A stretch of 64,000 bases of DNA from DASPWW01 sp963841715 (GTDB lineage Bacteria; Actinomycetota; Thermoleophilia; Solirubrobacterales; 70-9), in assembly GCA_963841715.1 (NCBI GenBank), contig CAWJDP010000001.1, positions 186,001-250,000 of the forward strand. The letters are read 5' to 3'. Under the pieces are notes generated by a model. The model made no database searches. It saw only the letters and a list, made by a program, of their open reading frames with translations, and was not told the origin of the DNA. Shown piece by piece: positions 18,283 through 26,582 of the stretch. A program made the translations under genes and the position numbers. How positions within the stretch are numbered: the stretch's first letter is position 1; each line of letters opens with the position of its first letter.

Positions 18283-19547
18283 GACGGCTGGCCGCCGCGC
18301 TCCTGGTCGCGTTCGTTGCGCTCCCGGCGGGTCGCGCGCTCGCGGCAGCCCCCGCGACCCCGCGGCAGGGACCGCCCGACATCGACGCGAGGTCGTGGCT
18401 GCTCGTCGACGCCGCCGACGACAAGGTGCTGGCCGAGCACCAGCCCTCGCGAAAGCTCCCGATTGCGAGCACGACGAAGCTGATGACGGCGTACCTGACG
18501 CTCAAGAACCTGAAGCTGAACAAGCTCCTTCCCGCTGCTGCCTATACGCCTACCTCCTCGGCCGAGGTCGTGCTCGGGCTCAAGGCGGGGGAGAAGCTGA
18601 CGGTCAGGGACCTCCTCTACGCGATGCTGCTCCCGAGCGCCAACGACGCCGCGGTGACGCTGGCCGACGGCGTCGCCGGGTCGACGAAGAAGTTCGTCGT
18701 CGAGATGAACAGGGGCGCGCGTGCCCTTGGTCTCCGGCACACGCATTACGAGAACCCGATCGGCCTCGACTCCCCGGGCAACTACTCCTCGGCCGGCGAC
18801 CTCATCAAGCTGACGCAGGCGCTGCGCGAGAAGCCGACATTCCGGCGCATCGTCGACACGCCGTCGATCACGCTTCACAGCGGCGACGAGCAGCGCACCG
18901 TCACGACCCGCGACGAGTTGCTGCTGAAGTACCCCTGGATCACGGGGGTGAAGACCGGGCACACCCTGCAGGCCGGATACGTTCTTGTCAGCTCGGGGAC
19001 GCAGAAGGGGGCGACGCTGATCTCGGCGGTCCTCGGCGCCCCCTCGGAGGCCGATCGCGACTCCGACGCGCTCAAGCTCCTCGACTACGGGTTCTCGCTC
19101 TACAGCCAGCAGAACCTGGTCAAGAGAGGGGAGGTCCTGGCGGCGACGGATGTGCGCTGGCAGGGCGAGGAGCTGAAGCTGCGCGCCGCGAAGCCGCTGA
19201 TCGCCGGGACGCGCAAGGGCCAGAACGCCGACGTCGACGTCAAGGCCCCCGACGAGGTCGAGGGACCGGTCAAGGCCGGCGAGAAGCTCGGCGTCGCGAA
19301 GGCGACCGTCGACGGCCGCCCCGTGGGAAAAGTGGCGCTCCTTGCGGCGCACCATGTTGGAAAAGCCACCTTCCTCGATAAGGTGGGCTCGTACCTTCCC
19401 ATCATCGCGATCGCCGTCGTGCTGCTGGTCGTGATCGCGGTGGTGGTGGTCAGGATCCAGCGGCGCCGGCGTCGGAGGGCGAGAAGTCCGGAGGACAGGA
19501 TGAGGCACCAGCAGGAGAGGATGCGCCGCCGGGAGGAGCGCTCGTGA
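18279..19547 (+). CDS. D-alanyl-D-alanine carboxypeptidase (PBP5/DacA-like), probable CTG start
   Basis: Trims the terminal D-Ala of peptidoglycan stem peptides. An S11-family serine peptidase: SxxK is IASTTKLMTAYL, SxN is LLPSANDAA, and KTG is GVKTGHTLQAG. The frame upstream of the first GTG (18426) encodes an excellent signal peptide, LRRLAAALLVAFVALPAG, cut near RALAAAP. That requires CTG 18279 (overlapping the LysM stop as CTGA) as start. A second membrane segment near 19390-19460 (IIAIAVVLLVVIAVVVV) anchors the C-terminus, followed by a short Arg-rich cytoplasmic tail. About 422 residues. Confidence 0.9.
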   Translation: MRRLAAALLVAFVALPAGRALAAAPATPRQGPPDIDARSWLLVDAADDKVLAEHQPSRKLPIASTTKLMTAYLTLKNLKLNKLLPAAAYTPTSSAEVVLGLKAGEKLTVRDLLYAMLLPSANDAAVTLADGVAGSTKKFVVEMNRGARALGLRHTHYENPIGLDSPGNYSSAGDLIKLTQALREKPTFRRIVDTPSITLHSGDEQRTVTTRDELLLKYPWITGVKTGHTLQAGYVLVSSGTQKGATLISAVLGAPSEADRDSDALKLLDYGFSLYSQQNLVKRGEVLAATDVRWQGEELKLRAAKPLIAGTRKGQNADVDVKAPDEVEGPVKAGEKLGVAKATVDGRPVGKVALLAAHHVGKATFLDKVGSYLPIIAIAVVLLVVIAVVVVRIQRRRRRRARSPEDRMRHQQERMRRREERS

Positions 19548-20503
19548 TCCTCACGGTAACCCTGAACTCGGCGATCGACCGCACGGTCACGGTGCCGAGC
19601 TTTCGGCTCGGACAGCGCCATCGCGCGGTCGAGCGCCGGACCGTGTCCGGGGGGAAGGGGGTCAACGTCGCGCGGGCGGTGAAGCTGCTCGGCAGGCCGG
19701 TAATCGCTACCGGACTCGCCGGGGGCCCGACGGGAAGCAGGCTGATCGAGCAGCTGAGCGAGGAGTCGATCCTCAACGACTTCACCCGGATCGCCGACGA
19801 GTCGCGGACCAACCTCGCCGTGATCGACCCGACAACCGGCGAGCAGACCGAGATCAACGAACGCGGCCCGAGCGTCACCGGCTCCGAGGTCGAGCAGTTC
19901 ATGGAGAAGCTTCTGTACCTCGCCCAGGGCGCGACGTTCTGCGTCGTCGCGGGGAGTGTCCCGCCAGGGGTCGACGCGGGGGTCTACGCGCGCCTCGTCA
20001 CCGAGCTGCGCGAGCTCGGGGTGACGACGATCCTCGACAGCGACGGTGAGCCGATGCGCGCCGGGCTGCGGGCGGAGCCCGCGATCGTTGCCCCCAATGT
20101 GGCCGAGGCGGAGGAGGCGGTCGGGCACGAGTTCACCGACTCCGACGACCTCCAGCTCGGCCTCCGCGGCCTGATCGAGATGGGGGCCGGCGAGGCGATC
20201 GTGACGCGCGAGAACGGGTGCGTCGCGATCGTCGGCGAGCCGCCGCACCGGCACCGCTATGAGGTCTCGATTGATTCGCTTGAGCCGGTCGCTGCGGTTG
20301 GGTCGGGCGACGCCTTCCTCGCCGGCTACACGGCCGAGCGCTACGCGGGCTCCGCGCCGCGTGACTGCCTCGCCTACGGGGTCGCGTGCGGGGCCGAGTC
20401 GACGCAGCACTTCGGGGCGGGGACGATCGACCCGCGCGAGGTCGAGCGGCTGCTGCCGCGAGTCGAGGTCCGCGAGCTCGACGTCCCGGCGGGCGTCGCA
20501 TAG
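19544..20503 (+). CDS. PfkB-family sugar kinase (1-phosphofructokinase/tagatose-6-phosphate kinase type)
   Basis: A 319-residue ribokinase-fold kinase. PfkB signature 1 is GGKGVNVARAVKLLG, and the second signature contains the catalytic Asp in AVGSGDAFLAGYTAE. The N-terminus ILTVTLNSAIDRTVTV is typical of FruK/LacC enzymes that phosphorylate fructose 1-phosphate or tagatose 6-phosphate. There is no PTS gene next door, so the substrate is open. The GTG start overlaps the preceding stop (GTGA). A terminator hairpin lies about 150 bases downstream. Confidence 0.87.
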   Translation: MILTVTLNSAIDRTVTVPSFRLGQRHRAVERRTVSGGKGVNVARAVKLLGRPVIATGLAGGPTGSRLIEQLSEESILNDFTRIADESRTNLAVIDPTTGEQTEINERGPSVTGSEVEQFMEKLLYLAQGATFCVVAGSVPPGVDAGVYARLVTELRELGVTTILDSDGEPMRAGLRAEPAIVAPNVAEAEEAVGHEFTDSDDLQLGLRGLIEMGAGEAIVTRENGCVAIVGEPPHRHRYEVSIDSLEPVAAVGSGDAFLAGYTAERYAGSAPRDCLAYGVACGAESTQHFGAGTIDPREVERLLPRVEVRELDVPAGVA

Positions 20504-20510
20504 GGGAGCC

Positions 20511-20590
20511 GCTCCGCTTTGCGTCCGCCGCGGCGGGGTTGGAACCATTCCCGCCGCCTGCTCCACTTCGCGTCCGCGGCGGCGGGGTTG
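20511..20590 (+). repeat. 31-base imperfect direct repeat before the guaB3 leader
   Basis: Two copies (20511-20541 and 20560-20590) with period 49 and 28 of 31 identical bases, each ending GGCGGCGGGGTTG or nearly so. They lie between the PfkB kinase stop and the guaB3 leader. Copy 2 abuts a TATCAT box. Possible regulatory duplication; no coding function is visible. Confidence 0.6.
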
Positions 20591-20592
20591 TC

Positions 20593-20672
20593 TATCATCG
20601 AGGGGGCGTTGGGATCGCCTCCTCGAACGCCGCAAATAGCAGCGTTTCGGCCCCGGGACGCCGGGGTTTTTT
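20593..20672 (+). promoter_or_regulatory. candidate guaB3 promoter and structured leader (attenuator-like)
   Basis: TATCAT (20593-20598) could be a -10 box. Downstream, GGCGTT (20605-20610) can pair with AACGCC (20626-20631), while AACGC of the same segment can instead pair with GCGTT (20642-20646). These two pairings exclude each other, and the terminator hairpin follows at once. This is the geometry of a transcriptional attenuator or riboswitch in front of a purine gene. I do not recognise a known aptamer. The evidence is base-pairing only. Confidence 0.45.
20651..20672 (+). terminator. intrinsic terminator upstream of guaB3
   Basis: CCCCGG, loop GACG, CCGGGG, then six T. It is a clean rho-independent structure. 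It either ends the PfkB transcript or is the terminator of an attenuated guaB3 leader. Confidence 0.75.
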
Positions 20673-20727
20673 CGTCCGCGCGCGACCATAGCCTGGCTGC
20701 GAGGCTCCAGCTGAAGGGGACAAGGTC

Positions 20728-21933
20728 GTGGAGATAGAGATAGGGCGCGGAAAGAAGGGACGGCGGGGCTACGGCTTCGACGACATCGCCATCGTGCCCT
20801 CGCGGCGGACCCGCGACCCCGACGACATCGACATCACGTGGACGCTCGGCCCGTATCGCTTCGAGCTTCCGCTCCTCGCCTCGGCGATGGACGGCGTGGT
20901 GAGCCCCCAGACCGCCGGCGAGATCGGCCGGCTCGGCGGGCTCGGCGTGCTCAACCTCGAGGGCATCTGGACGCGCTACGAGAACGCTGAGGAGCAGCTC
21001 GAGCGGATCGCCCGCGCTCCGAAGCCGCTCGCAACGCAGCTGATGCAGGAGATCTACGCCGAGCCGATCAAGCCCGAGCTGGTCGAGCAGCGGGTCGAGG
21101 AAGTCAAGAAGCTCGGCGCGGTCGCATGCGGCTCGATGACGCCGCAGCGGGTCAGCGACCACTACGAGATCGCGCTCGAGGCCGGGCTCGACATCCTCGT
21201 GGTCCAGGGGACCGTGATCTCCGCGGAGCACGTCTCGTCGACGGCCGAGCCGCTGAACCTGAAGGAGTTCATTGCCGAGCTCCAGGTCCCGTGCATCGTC
21301 GGCGGCTGCGCCTCGTACAACACCGGCCTGCACCTGATGCGCACCGGCGCGGTCGGCGTCCTCGTCGGCGTCGGGCCCGGCGCCGCGTGTACGACCCGCG
21401 GAGTGCTCGGGATCGGAGTCCCGCAGGCGACCGCGATCTCCGACGTCGCTGCGGCGCGCTCGCAGCACATGATGGAGACGGGCCAGTACTGCAACGTGAT
21501 CGCCGACGGCGGAATGCGCACGGGCGGCGATGTCTCGAAGGCGATCGCGTGTGGCGCCGACGCGGTGATGATGGGCTCGCCGCTCGCCCGCGCGAATGAG
21601 GCACCCGGCCGCGGCTTCCACTGGGGGATGGCGACCTTCCACCCATCGCTGCCGCGGGGCACCCGCGTCGCCACCGAGCAGGACGGAACCCTCGCGGAAA
21701 TCGTGCTCGGGCCCGCGCACGAGAACGACGGCACCTTCAACCTGATCGGCGCGCTGCGGACCTCGATGGCGACATGCGGGTACGAGGACATCCCCGCCTT
21801 CCACCGCGCCGAGGTGATGATTGCTCCGGCGCTCCAGACCGAGGGCAAGCAGCTTCAGCGCGACCAGTCGGTCGGCATGGGCTCGAACGGTCGCGCCGCC
21901 GTCTCCACCGGAGTAGCCGTCTCGGATGACTGA
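20728..21933 (+). CDS. guaB3: GuaB3-family IMP dehydrogenase-like protein
   Basis: A 401-residue TIM-barrel protein of the IMPDH/GMP reductase superfamily. It is the GuaB3 branch found mainly in actinobacteria and cyanobacteria: no CBS domains, starting RGKKGRRGYGFDDIAIVPSR and LLASAMDGVVSP. The catalytic-loop region is VGPGAACTTRGVLGIGVPQ with the active-site Cys. Later motifs are IADGGMRTGGDVSKAIACGA and VMMGSPLARANEAPG. GTG start with AAGGGGA 8 bases upstream. The gene overlaps guaA by 8 bases, supporting a guanine-nucleotide role (IMP to XMP, then GMP). Confidence 0.9.
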   Translation: MEIEIGRGKKGRRGYGFDDIAIVPSRRTRDPDDIDITWTLGPYRFELPLLASAMDGVVSPQTAGEIGRLGGLGVLNLEGIWTRYENAEEQLERIARAPKPLATQLMQEIYAEPIKPELVEQRVEEVKKLGAVACGSMTPQRVSDHYEIALEAGLDILVVQGTVISAEHVSSTAEPLNLKEFIAELQVPCIVGGCASYNTGLHLMRTGAVGVLVGVGPGAACTTRGVLGIGVPQATAISDVAAARSQHMMETGQYCNVIADGGMRTGGDVSKAIACGADAVMMGSPLARANEAPGRGFHWGMATFHPSLPRGTRVATEQDGTLAEIVLGPAHENDGTFNLIGALRTSMATCGYEDIPAFHRAEVMIAPALQTEGKQLQRDQSVGMGSNGRAAVSTGVAVSDD

Positions 21934-23617
21934 GCCCGAAGTTCGGGCTAGCGGCGCGGCCGCGGTAGAGGCGGATCAGGGTGTTGCGACGGTCGGCGCT
22001 GAGCCCGCCGGCGCGGACGCGAGGGCGAGCGAGGCAGGTCACCGGTCATATGAGGCCGAGCGAGCGAAAGCGGAGCGGCCGGCGGAAGTCATTTTGGTGC
22101 TCGACTTCGGGGGCCAGTACTCGCAGCTGATCGCGCGCAGGATCCGCGAGTGCGGCGTGTTCGCCGAGCTGCTCCCCCACGACGTCGACTTCGACGAGAT
22201 CCGCGCCCAGCGTCCCTCGGCGCTCGTCCTCTCCGGCGGCCCCGCCTCGGTGTACGCCGACGGGGCGCCGGCGCTGCGTCGCGAGCTGCTCGCGCTCGAC
22301 ATCCCCGTGCTGGGGATCTGTTACGGGATGCAGGCAATGGTCCATTCGCTCGGGGGGCGGGTCGAGAGCGCGCCGAGTGGCGAGTTCGGCCGCACCGAGC
22401 TCACCCTCTCCGACGGAGGCGGACGACTTCTCGGAGGCCTTCCGCGCGAGCAGCAGTGCTGGATGAGCCACCGCGACACGGTGTTCGAGCCCCCGCCCGG
22501 CTTCGACGCGCTGGCGTCGAGCCCCGAGTCGCCTGTGGCCGCCTGCGAAAGCCCGCAGCGTGGCCTCTACGGGATCCAGTTCCACCCCGAGGTCGTGCAC
22601 ACACCGCACGGGACCGAGATCCTGACTCGGTTCCTGCGCGACATTGCCGAGTGCCGCGAGCGCTGGTCGCCCGCCTCGGTGATCGACCAGCAGGTGGCGG
22701 CGATTCGCGCCCAGGTCGGAGACGCGGGCGTGATCTGCGGGCTCTCGGGCGGGGTCGACTCCGCCGCCGCTGCGGCACTCGTCCACCGCGCCGTCGGCGA
22801 CCAGCTCACCTGCGTGCTCGTCGACCACGGGCTGCTGCGCAAGAACGAGGCCGCGCAGGTCGTCGAGGCATTCCGCGACCACCTCGGCGTGCCGCTGATC
22901 GACGTCGACGCCGCGGACCGTTTCCTCGACAAGCTCTCCGGCGTCACCGAGCCGGAGCTGAAGCGCAGGATCATCGGCGAGGAGTTCATCCGCGTGTTCG
23001 AGGAGGAGGCCGAGCGGCTTCCGGACGTCCGCTTCCTCGTCCAGGGGACGCTGTACTCGGACGTGATCGAATCGGGAGGCGGCGCCGGTGCGGCCACGAT
23101 CAAGTCGCACCACAACGTCGGCGGTCTCCCTGAGGACCTCGGCCTCGAGCTCGTTGAGCCGCTGCGGATGCTGTTCAAGGACGAGGTGCGCGCCGTCGCC
23201 GGGGAGCTCGGGCTGCCGGACCGGATCGTGTGGCGCCAGCCGTTCCCCGGCCCCGGGCTCGCGATCCGGGTCGTCGGCGGCGAGGTCAACCGCGAGCGGC
23301 TCGAGACGCTGCGCGAGGCCGACGCGATCCTCCAGGAGGAGATCCGCGCCGTCGGCCTCTATCGCGAGCTGTGGCAGTCGTTCTGCGTGCTGCCGGTCGT
23401 GCGCTCGGTCGGAGTTCAGGGCGACGAGCGCACCTACGCGTACCCGATCGTGATCCGCGCCGTGACCTCCGACGACGCGATGACCGCTGACTGGGCGCGT
23501 CTTCCCTACGATCTGCTCGAGCGGATCTCGGGGCGGATCATCAACGAGATCCGCCACGTCAACCGCGTCACTCTCGACGTCTCGTCGAAGCCCCCCGCGA
23601 CCATCGAGTGGGAGTAG
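21926..23617 (+). CDS. guaA: GMP synthase (glutamine-hydrolysing)
   Basis: Aminates XMP to GMP. The class I glutamine amidotransferase domain starts VLDFGGQYSQLIARRIREC; the nucleophile is in GICYGMQAM and the His/Glu in QFHPEVVHTP. The ATP pyrophosphatase domain has the P-loop CGLSGGVDSAAAAAL. The dimerisation domain ends RVTLDVSSKPPATIEWE. The 563-residue length includes about 52 extra N-terminal residues before VILVLDFGG. This Ala/Glu-rich extension overlaps guaB3 and is partly encoded by a diverged copy of the interspersed repeat described at 22012-22084. Confidence 0.95.
   Translation: MTEPEVRASGAAAVEADQGVATVGAEPAGADARASEAGHRSYEAERAKAERPAEVILVLDFGGQYSQLIARRIRECGVFAELLPHDVDFDEIRAQRPSALVLSGGPASVYADGAPALRRELLALDIPVLGICYGMQAMVHSLGGRVESAPSGEFGRTELTLSDGGGRLLGGLPREQQCWMSHRDTVFEPPPGFDALASSPESPVAACESPQRGLYGIQFHPEVVHTPHGTEILTRFLRDIAECRERWSPASVIDQQVAAIRAQVGDAGVICGLSGGVDSAAAAALVHRAVGDQLTCVLVDHGLLRKNEAAQVVEAFRDHLGVPLIDVDAADRFLDKLSGVTEPELKRRIIGEEFIRVFEEEAERLPDVRFLVQGTLYSDVIESGGGAGAATIKSHHNVGGLPEDLGLELVEPLRMLFKDEVRAVAGELGLPDRIVWRQPFPGPGLAIRVVGGEVNRERLETLREADAILQEEIRAVGLYRELWQSFCVLPVVRSVGVQGDERTYAYPIVIRAVTSDDAMTADWARLPYDLLERISGRIINEIRHVNRVTLDVSSKPPATIEWE
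22012..22084 (+). repeat. interspersed GAGCGAGCGAG repeat, diverged copy A
   Basis: First block 22012-22033 and second block 22055-22084 resemble the two blocks of copies B (45417-45491) and C (53433-53510), here with several substitutions and one extra base in block 2. It is translated in frame as part of the non-conserved N-terminal extension of GMP synthase. Confidence 0.5.
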
Positions 23618-23624
23618 CTCGCCG

Positions 23625-24116
23625 CTACGGGATCGCGACCATGAGGTCGAACGTCCCGGCCGCGTAGATCTCAAGCGAGCCCGAAGGGCACTTGCTGTCG
23701 TTCGGGCTGACCACTTAGGCCTGCTGCGGCGTTCCGGCGAAGCCGCTGTTCCGCACAGGGGTGACCTCGGCGACGCTCGTGGCGAGATCGATCCCCGACG
23801 CCGGTGTAAGGCAGTAGATCGTTTCGGTGGTTGGAGTCGACGAGGTGACGCCGGTAAAGCCCACCGTCCTCGCCGGGTCGAGGGAGGGATTCGCGCCCGA
23901 GTTGACATACGCGTACGCCTTCGCGGTCCCGGGCGCTCCCTGCAGCGACCTCCGAGCCTTCTTGGTCAGCCGGTTGGCCTGGACACCGTGCTTCTTGATC
24001 TGGCTTCCCTTGATCAGATGCTTCGCCCAGCTCAGGCCGCCGAGGCTGAAGAACAGCGCCGCGGCCGCGAGCACGAGCGCGGCGACGGTCAGTGGTGAGC
24101 TGCGAAGTCGGCTCAT
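23625..24116 (-). pseudogene. small membrane-anchored surface protein interrupted by TAA
   Basis: Starts MSRLRSSPLTVAALVLAAAA, one N-terminal hydrophobic anchor. Then comes SQIKKHGVQANRLTKKARRS and a beta-rich extracellular part (TVGFTGVTSSTPTTETIYC). After GTPQQA there is an in-frame TAA (23715-23717), yet the same frame continues VVSPNDSKCPSGSLEIYAAG then TFDLMVAIP to a TAG at 23625-23627. The downstream part contains the Cys and the FxLMVAIP ending that I would expect for this family, so the stop looks like a nonsense mutation or sequencing error. As read, 133 residues are made; intact it would be 163. Function unknown. Confidence 0.65.
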
Positions 24117-24126
24117 CCGCGAGCTC

Positions 24127-25377
24127 CTAGTGGTGGACCTCGCGGAAGATGTAGTGCCCGCCGAGCAGCTGCGTCACGGTGACGAGCTTGTATCCGCGGT
24201 GCTTGAGGTTGGCGATGATGTGCGGGAGCGCCGCGACGGTCTGGCCGCGGAAGCCGCCGCCGTCGTGCATCAGCACGATCGAGCCCGCCCGCGCGCTCGT
24301 GGCGACGCTGTAGATGTGAGCCGAGCCGGGCGTCGACCAGTCGCGCGTGTCCCTATCCCAGTTGATCGTCGCCATCCCGGCGGCGTGGGCGGCGCCGACG
24401 ACGCCTCCGCCCAGCGATCCGCCAGGGGGGCGGAACAGGCACGGTCTGAAATCGGTGTTGCGTTGGATGATGTTGCTCACCGCGCGCATGTCGCCGACGC
24501 CAGCAAAGCGGTGGTGCATCGTGTGATTCCCGAGCTCGTCGCCGTGCTTCATGATCGCCCGCTGCACCTGCGCCCGCCCGCCCATGTTCTCGCCGATCTC
24601 GAAGAACGTGCCCTTGACGTGCTTGTGCTCGAGGATGCTGAGCACGCGCGAGGTGTAGATGCTCGGGCCGTCGTCGAACGTCAGCGCGACCCGCTTCTTG
24701 CCCCGCGGGCCGTTGAAGTGGAGGCCTCCGCGTGGCGTGCACCCGACCTTCTCGAGCGGGAAGATCCGGTCGGAGATCTCACCCTGGTCGGGGGCGGTGT
24801 CCTGGCACGTCTGCGTCGTCGTCCCGGTCGGGAGCAGCGGCGGCGAGGCGGGTGTGCACTCGGGACCCGTCCATCCGCTCTGCACGCTCCACGAGATGCT
24901 CCCGGGGTGGACTTGCGCCGCGCCGAGCGAGAAGTGGATCGTGTAGCCGCCGTTCGTACGCTTGATCTTCGCGGGGAAGCTCCCCTCCTTCTTGGTCTTG
25001 CCGGCGCCGTTGAAGCTCGAGCGGCCGACCCGTGGGCGCTGGTGCTTCTTGCGCTTGCCGCCGGGGCAGAGCAGCTTCGGCTTCGTGTGCGAGCCGTGGA
25101 CCTTCATGCACACGTAGCGCTGGGTCGTCGAGCCGACCTGGTTCGGGTACCGCGTCAGCGACGAGATCCCGGGCGGGGGCAGGTGCGTGTTGACGACGAG
25201 CGTCGCCTGGCGGTTGTGCTGGGAAAAGTCGACCCCCGAGAGGTCGAGCGGGCCGAGCGCGTCTGCAGAGTCCCCGTGGATCGCGGCGCCCGCGATGGTG
25301 ACCTCGATCGCCACCGCTCCTGCCGCCGCGATCGCCACCGCCACCGCCACAACCGGCGTCAGCCTTCTGGCTCTCAC
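24127..25377 (-). CDS. polysaccharide deacetylase (NodB/CE4)
   Basis: A secreted or anchored 416-residue protein; residues 5-30 form a signal or anchor. The N-terminal half (residues 30-190) is an uncharacterised beta-rich domain. The NodB domain follows with all CE4 motifs: ALTFDDGPS (motif 1, catalytic Asp and metal Asp), HTMHHR (metal His pair), FRPPGG (motif 3), DTRDW (motif 4) and SIVLMHDGG (motif 5). It would remove N-acetyl groups from peptidoglycan or another glycan. GTG start. It sits next to M23 peptidase genes, all on the minus strand, suggesting a wall-remodelling set. Confidence 0.92.
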   Translation of the reverse strand: MRARRLTPVVAVAVAIAAAGAVAIEVTIAGAAIHGDSADALGPLDLSGVDFSQHNRQATLVVNTHLPPPGISSLTRYPNQVGSTTQRYVCMKVHGSHTKPKLLCPGGKRKKHQRPRVGRSSFNGAGKTKKEGSFPAKIKRTNGGYTIHFSLGAAQVHPGSISWSVQSGWTGPECTPASPPLLPTGTTTQTCQDTAPDQGEISDRIFPLEKVGCTPRGGLHFNGPRGKKRVALTFDDGPSIYTSRVLSILEHKHVKGTFFEIGENMGGRAQVQRAIMKHGDELGNHTMHHRFAGVGDMRAVSNIIQRNTDFRPCLFRPPGGSLGGGVVGAAHAAGMATINWDRDTRDWSTPGSAHIYSVATSARAGSIVLMHDGGGFRGQTVAALPHIIANLKHRGYKLVTVTQLLGGHYIFREVHH

Positions 25378-25423
25378 GCGCGGGAGCCTACCTCAGCGCG
25401 ACGGCGGACCGCGCAGGTCGCGG

Positions 25424-26569
25424 TCACGACCACCGGTCCCAGCGCCGCAGCAGCGGCAGCGGATCGATCGGATGCCCTTGGGGGCGCCCGCCGGGCCAGT
25501 ACTCGAAGTGGAGCTGGCATCCCTCGCCGCGCGCGTTGCCGGTCTTGCCCACGGAGCCAATCCGCTGCCCGGTGTGGACGGTCTCGCCCTGATGGACGCG
25601 CACGTTCGGGAGCATGTGCGCGTACATGTAGTCGGCGTTCGACTTGCGCTGGTCGATGACGACGTAGAAGCCGTACAGCGCTCCAGAGTACGAGCGCGCC
25701 TGGACCTTCCCGCCCCGGGCCGCGACCAGCGGCGATCCGCAGTGCGCCCACACATCCTGGCCCTGGTGAACGCGGCCCCCGGAGCGCGGGACACCGAAGC
25801 GGTCGCCGTAGGAATGGCCCGCGCGGACCGGGAAGATGTGGTCGAAGAAGCGGAAGCCCGCGCGCTTTCCGCCCGCGGAGCCGCCGGTGCTGACGCGGAA
25901 CTCGTAACGGCCGCGAAGCCCCGCGCCGCCGTCCTCGCGCATCCCATCCCAGGCGACGCTGTGGCGTGCGAAAGGCGAGCTGCCGCGCTCGCTCCAGCTC
26001 TTGACGACGTGCCCATGGCGGCGGAGCTGGACCTGGACGTCGCGCGATCCGGAGGCTGCAAAGCGGTAGTGGAGCTTGACCGAGCGGCCGTCGAAGAACG
26101 CGCGGCGAGGCTTCGCCGCCGTCGACGTCAGCTTGAAGCGGCCCGGCGGTGGGAGCTGCGAGTCAGCGACGACGCGGAGCGGGTGGGGGGCGGGGCGCGA
26201 GACGCCGGAGGCGTCGACCGCGCTCACCTTGCCGGCGACGGCGTCGGTGGGGACGTCGACCTCGATCGAGTGTCCGTTGGCCGCGGCGGCTGGGTTCGCA
26301 ACGCTCGTCGTTCCCGCGGCCGACGTGAAGCTGACCGCGCTTGTTCCGCCGAGCCCCCGGCCGTGGAGGCGAATCGTGCCGCCGGCGGCGACGGACTCCG
26401 GGCCGGCGCAGCGCTCGACGCAGGTCAGCCCTGTGACCTTCGCTCCCTGCTCCGGCTTCGCTTCGGCGCCGGCGCTTCCGGCGGCAACGGCGGCAGCAAG
26501 CAACAGCCCCGCCGCCGCCAGCGCGCGGAACCGTCTGTCCTGCTCGTCAGCTCGCCAAGCCGAAGTCAA
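25424..26569 (-). CDS. M23 (LytM) family metallopeptidase
   Basis: A 381-residue exported protein: TTG start, signal segment ALAAAGLLLAAAVAAGSAGA, then KVTGLTCVERCAGPESVAAG beginning an IPT-like beta domain. A second beta domain follows. The C-terminal LytM domain has HQGQDVWAHCG (HxxxD zinc ligands), DYMYAHM and CQLHFEYWPGG (HxH). All zinc ligands are present, so it should be an active peptidoglycan endopeptidase. It is tandem with a paralogous, broken copy immediately upstream, with the same domain order. Confidence 0.9.
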   Translation of the reverse strand: MTSAWRADEQDRRFRALAAAGLLLAAAVAAGSAGAEAKPEQGAKVTGLTCVERCAGPESVAAGGTIRLHGRGLGGTSAVSFTSAAGTTSVANPAAAANGHSIEVDVPTDAVAGKVSAVDASGVSRPAPHPLRVVADSQLPPPGRFKLTSTAAKPRRAFFDGRSVKLHYRFAASGSRDVQVQLRRHGHVVKSWSERGSSPFARHSVAWDGMREDGGAGLRGRYEFRVSTGGSAGGKRAGFRFFDHIFPVRAGHSYGDRFGVPRSGGRVHQGQDVWAHCGSPLVAARGGKVQARSYSGALYGFYVVIDQRKSNADYMYAHMLPNVRVHQGETVHTGQRIGSVGKTGNARGEGCQLHFEYWPGGRPQGHPIDPLPLLRRWDRWS

Positions 26570-26582
26570 TGCGGGCGGAATC

